Assembly (NCBI GenBank): GCA_002729295.1
Contig: PBTU01000022.1
Span: forward strand, 32,456-40,784
Source of the DNA: Verrucomicrobiales bacterium
GTDB lineage: Bacteria > Verrucomicrobiota > Verrucomicrobiia > Verrucomicrobiales > Akkermansiaceae
DNA length: 8,329 bases
Reading direction: 5' to 3'
Positions 5,749-8,329 of the stretch are shown piece after piece; positions within the stretch are counted from its first letter, which is position 1; every line of letters starts with the position of its first letter. The notes beneath the pieces are model-generated. The model was not told where the DNA came from. It worked only from the letters and a program-made list of their open reading frames with translations, and made no database searches. Made by a program: the position numbers and the translations under genes.

Positions 5749-7308
5749 ATGTCGCAATTGCCCGCCCTCAGAACCCGCCTACCTCAGGTGACCCAAAAAC
5801 CGGGGGTCTACCTGATGAAGGATCGATTGGGTTCGATAATCTACGTTGGGAAGGCGCGAAATATCCGAAAACGTCTACAAACCTACTTCATGCCCTCTGG
5901 AAAAAAGCGGGCCGATATTAAGACCCGGGCACTCATCGACTCGATCTGTGACTTTGAAACCCACGAGGTGCGGAATGAGGAGGAGGCCTTTCTTCTCGAG
6001 GGAAAGTTAATCAAGCAATACCGGCCCCGCTACAACGTGAGCTTTCGGGACGACAAGCGCTTTCTGATGGTGAAGGTGAACCTGAACGATCCCTGGCCAA
6101 AGTTTTCCACGACTCGGCTGAAAAAGGGTGACAAGGCAAAGTATTTCGGTCCTTTCGTGCAAGCTGCAGCGGTGAAGGGGATTGTTGGCTGGCTGAATCG
6201 CGAGTTGGGTCTGCGGAATTGTCGCCCAAGAAATCCCGGCGAAAAGGATTACAAACACTGTAATGCCGACATCATTCGGAATTGCTCGGCGCCTTGTATC
6301 GGGAAAATTGAGCGGGAAAATTATCTCGAGCGGGTGGAGGAGGCTTGCGAGCTTCTGAGCGGAAAAGGGAAACGTGAAAGGCTCAAAGGACTCAAAGTTG
6401 AGATGGAGCAAGCGGCGATCAGACAGGATTTCGAGCGCGCCGCGAAATTACGCGATGTCATCATGAATATCGAACGGGCGCTTAATCCAGCGAGGCAGTT
6501 TTCGCGAGGACGGGGGGTTCCAACGACCGTGCAACCCAAGGAGGATCTCGCTGAGTTGGCGGATTGGCTTTCGCTGGAGGGACCGCCGGAGATCATGGAG
6601 TGTTTCGACATCTCAAATATTTCCTCAACACACATTGTGGCCTCGATGGTGCGTTTTAAAAACGGTCTGCCTGACAATCAAAACTACCGTCGATATCGGA
6701 TCAAGACGGTGGAGGGACAGAATGACTTTGCCAGTATGGCTGAAGTGGTTCGGCGTCGCTATGGCCGGATTCTCATTGAAAATATGAAGGCTAATCCTGA
6801 TGTTGCGAGAGAGAGTCAGGAGGAAGCGGTCGAAGCACTGCGGAGATTAGCAGAAGAAGGAAAGAGTCCCATCACTTTGCCTAATCTTGTCATTGTGGAT
6901 GGTGGCAAAGGTCAGCTGAGTTCGGCAACCACCGAGTTGCAGCGTCTGGGCCTGGCAGGTTTACCCGTCGTAGGATTGGCAAAACAACGCGAGGAGATTT
7001 TCCAACCAGGAGAAAGCATTCCCGTATGCATTCCGCATGATCGCGGCGCCTTGAAATTGATGCAGCGAATTCGCGACGAGGCTCACCGCTTTGCTAATGG
7101 CTACAACGAGCTACTGCTCCGGAAGCGAGTGAAGGAGAGTCTCCTCGATGATTGTCCGGGAATCACACCAGCAAAGAAACGATCTTTGCTCAAAAAATTT
7201 GGCTCAGTGGCGAGGATTCGAAAAAAGACCACAGCAGATATCGCAGCTCTTTCTGGGTTTTCGAAAAAGTCGGCGAGAGAGATTCTTAATTTTCTGCGAG
7301 ATAATTGA
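5749..7308 (+). CDS. uvrC: Excinuclease ABC subunit C (UvrC), compact form
   Basis: UvrC makes the two incisions around lesions located by UvrA and UvrB in nucleotide excision repair. Domains in order: GIY-YIG nuclease (about 15-95) with GVY (19-21), YVG (32-34), RNIRKR and an EAFLLE segment (79-84), for the 3' incision; a cysteine set C158-x12-C171-x7-C179-x3-C183, matching the iron-sulfur site of UvrC; a UVR motif (about 215-243) for UvrB contact; an RNase H-like nuclease (about 281-455) with Asp287 (FDIS), Asp384 (VDGGKGQ) and His446 (EAHRFA), for the 5' incision; and tandem helix-hairpin-helix motifs (465-519). All key residues are present. Its 519 residues compare with about 610 in E. 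coli: only about 40 residues separate UVR from FDIS. An extra charged stretch (about 344-374) lies between the two Asp motifs. An AAGGA sits unusually close to the ATG. The gene is divergent from exbB. Confidence 0.97.
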   Translation: MSQLPALRTRLPQVTQKPGVYLMKDRLGSIIYVGKARNIRKRLQTYFMPSGKKRADIKTRALIDSICDFETHEVRNEEEAFLLEGKLIKQYRPRYNVSFRDDKRFLMVKVNLNDPWPKFSTTRLKKGDKAKYFGPFVQAAAVKGIVGWLNRELGLRNCRPRNPGEKDYKHCNADIIRNCSAPCIGKIERENYLERVEEACELLSGKGKRERLKGLKVEMEQAAIRQDFERAAKLRDVIMNIERALNPARQFSRGRGVPTTVQPKEDLAELADWLSLEGPPEIMECFDISNISSTHIVASMVRFKNGLPDNQNYRRYRIKTVEGQNDFASMAEVVRRRYGRILIENMKANPDVARESQEEAVEALRRLAEEGKSPITLPNLVIVDGGKGQLSSATTELQRLGLAGLPVVGLAKQREEIFQPGESIPVCIPHDRGALKLMQRIRDEAHRFANGYNELLLRKRVKESLLDDCPGITPAKKRSLLKKFGSVARIRKKTTADIAALSGFSKKSAREILNFLRDN

Positions 7309-7323
7309 TTTCCATGACAAGCA

Positions 7324-7340
7324 ATTGACTGAAGGTCAAT
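7324..7340. repeat. Inverted repeat 16 bp after the uvrC stop
   Basis: ATTGAC (7324-7329) and GTCAAT (7335-7340) are perfect 6-bp arms around TGAAG. The position suits a transcript-end hairpin for uvrC, but the stem is A/T-rich and no T-run follows, so a terminator role is only possible. Confidence 0.35.
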
Positions 7341-7424
7341 CTGATGTCGAGATGGATTGGAGCCCCTAGCTTATCAAAACAAGTTTGCTAGACCGGAATA
7401 AATCCTGCAAGGTTTTGAATCATC

Positions 7425-7437
7425 GTGCTGGCAGCAC
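7425..7437. repeat. 13-bp palindrome in the convergent spacer
   Basis: GTGCTG-G-CAGCAC is a perfect palindrome with 6-bp arms. ATC before it and GAT after it can extend the stem across a CC bulge. It lies 73 bp past the end of the beta-propeller gene, read on the minus strand. No T-run follows on either strand. It could stabilise a 3' end or be a fortuitous dyad. Confidence 0.35.
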
Positions 7438-7509
7438 CCGATTTGAGCTTGAAGGGTCAGGGCTTTCACCTCCTGCGAACATGAGTCGGTCCTTCAGTCC
7501 GTATGAAAA

Positions 7510-8329
7510 TTACTCGCCAAGGCAGTATAGGACCTCGCGGCGGATGCCCTCGGTGCGGAATCCGACGCGCATGTAGAGTTCGTCACCGATAAAAACAGGT
7601 GAAGCATAAGTGTCGTCACCGAGTTGGTTTTGCGCGATTTGTTCAAACTTTTCCGGAGTGGCTTTGAACACCGTGGTCTGTCCATTTTTAATAGGCGCAT
7701 AGATCAGACCGTTTGCAAAAGTTGGAGATGCCATGACTCCGCCTCGTCCGATGCGTTGGCTCCAATGCTCTTCACCGGTTTTGGCATCCCAGCAGAAGGC
7801 GAAGCCTTTGTCGGTGACGGTGTAGAGTTCGTTGCCGTGAACCAACATGGATTGCTCGTAGGTACGCTCTTTGTTTTGCCAGAGGAGCTTTCCTGAGCCA
7901 TCGGCGGCGTAGGCGGCTGTTTGGTTTTTAGGATAGCCTCCGCTGGCGAAGACCGAGTCCTTGTTCCAAACAACCGTGCCGCAGGTGCTTTTGGAAATGT
8001 GAGGCGCTTCCCAGAGAAGTTTTCCCGTGAGCGGATCCTGACTGGTGACTTTCAACTGACCGGAACTGAGAAGCTGATCCTTCCCCGCAACATGTCCCAC
8101 CACAGGGGTTGACCAACTCGCCATGGTGTTTCGGTCGGTGCGCCATTTTTCTTCTCCGGTTTTCGTTTCGATGGCGACGAGATACCCCTTGGGTTCGTAG
8201 TCAGAAGTGATGTAGATGAGCCCTTTGTGATAGGCCGGAGTCGAGCCGTATCCGAAGTCGCGGTCGGGGAGATAATCGCCAATCACTTTATCCCAGGCAA
8301 TATCACCGTTAGCTTTGACTGCGGTGAGT
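7510..8329 (-). CDS. PQQ-like beta-propeller repeat protein (partial, N-terminus beyond right edge)
   Basis: The C-terminal 272 residues are present, ending at TAA 7512-7510. The frame remains open to the right edge; the GTG at 8286 is internal, since the upstream codons (TAVKANGDIAWDKV) continue the same repeat pattern. At least four propeller blades are visible through Trp-containing motifs: LVAIETKTGEEKWRT, SQDPLTGKLLWEA, AYAADGSGKLLWQ and FCWDAKTGEEHWSQ. Each follows strands of the STPAYHKGLIYITS or ASPTFANGLIYAP type. These match the PQQ/YncE-like repeat family, whose members in Verrucomicrobiota and Planctomycetota are usually secreted and often of unknown function. No catalytic dehydrogenase residues can be assigned, so it should not be called a quinoprotein dehydrogenase. 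BamB-like scaffolding is an alternative, but the window shows no supporting partner. The signal peptide, if any, lies outside the window. Confidence 0.88.
   Translation of the reverse strand, partial: LTAVKANGDIAWDKVIGDYLPDRDFGYGSTPAYHKGLIYITSDYEPKGYLVAIETKTGEEKWRTDRNTMASWSTPVVGHVAGKDQLLSSGQLKVTSQDPLTGKLLWEAPHISKSTCGTVVWNKDSVFASGGYPKNQTAAYAADGSGKLLWQNKERTYEQSMLVHGNELYTVTDKGFAFCWDAKTGEEHWSQRIGRGGVMASPTFANGLIYAPIKNGQTTVFKATPEKFEQIAQNQLGDDTYASPVFIGDELYMRVGFRTEGIRREVLYCLGE

Larger units (their letters stand above)
7309..7509. other. Convergent intergenic spacer between uvrC and the beta-propeller gene
   Basis: These 201 bp separate two converging genes and hold no convincing gene. Visible structure: an inverted repeat ATTGAC-TGAAG-GTCAAT just after uvrC (7324-7340), distant CTAGC/GCTAG arms (7366-7370 and 7387-7391), and the 13-bp palindrome at 7425-7437. 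None is followed by a T-run in either direction, so no standard intrinsic terminator can be named. An AGGAGG-like string on the minus strand near 7475-7480 is followed by no reading frame I consider real. Confidence 0.5.

Noticed and set aside
7440..7500. Possible group II intron or insertion-sequence remnant (minus-strand AGGAGGTGAAAGCCCTGA-like string)
   Set aside because: It faintly recalls intron-type sequences, but no reverse transcriptase, transposase, terminal repeats or target duplication are visible, so the idea cannot be supported.
7385..7576. Plus-strand ORF of 63 codons in the convergent spacer
   Set aside because: It overlaps the end of the beta-propeller gene, starts without an RBS and has no recognisable sequence.
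7964..7976. TTGTT-CCA-AACAA dyad as an operator
   Set aside because: It lies inside the coding sequence of the beta-propeller gene, does not match the LexA consensus, and is short enough to be chance.

Overview
The window looks like chromosomal DNA of a member of the Verrucomicrobiota. This rests on three things: an exact copy of the LexA-binding motif described for that phylum (TGTTC-N4-GAACA) lying on the start of a translesion-synthesis operon; an ImuA/ImuB mutagenesis pair of the type found in LexA-controlled cassettes; and a MotA/TolQ/ExbB + ExbD + large TPR protein operon next to an exported-type PQQ-like beta-propeller protein, a gene mix common in Verrucomicrobiota and Planctomycetota. 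The assignment is inferred from sequence features only. No mobile element, CRISPR array, tRNA or rRNA is visible.

Layout from left to right. (1) 1-1272, minus strand: an uninterrupted reading frame that runs off the left edge and encodes the first 424 residues of an ImuB-type Y-family polymerase-like protein. (2) 1280-1888, minus: imuA, a RecA-like protein without a recognisable P-loop lysine, 7 nt upstream of imuB. (3) 1890-1922: a compact promoter whose -10 lies inside a perfect 14-bp LexA palindrome, with the imuA TTG codon at about the predicted transcription start. (4) 2013-5623, minus: a three-gene operon in the order exbB-type proton channel, exbD-type partner, and a 776-residue secreted TPR protein. 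(5) 5624-5748: a 125-bp divergent intergenic region with three copies of a GCTGGG(N)TGCA-like motif. (6) 5749-7308, plus: uvrC, shorter than usual because the segment between the UVR motif and the RNase H-like nuclease domain is almost absent. (7) 7309-7509: a spacer between convergent genes with small inverted repeats. (8) 7510-8329, minus: the C-terminal part of a PQQ-like beta-propeller protein that runs off the right edge.

The genes fall into two themes. imuA-imuB (SOS mutagenesis) and uvrC (nucleotide excision repair) deal with DNA damage. The exbB-exbD-TPR operon is an envelope system in which an inner-membrane proton-driven motor probably acts with a periplasmic TPR scaffold; no TonB, TolA, TolB, Pal or outer-membrane receptor gene lies in the window. 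Most genes lack a clear Shine-Dalgarno sequence. The most noteworthy items are the LexA box on a probably leaderless TTG-started imuA, the catalytically degenerate ImuB, the compact UvrC, and the exbBD-TPR operon of unknown load.
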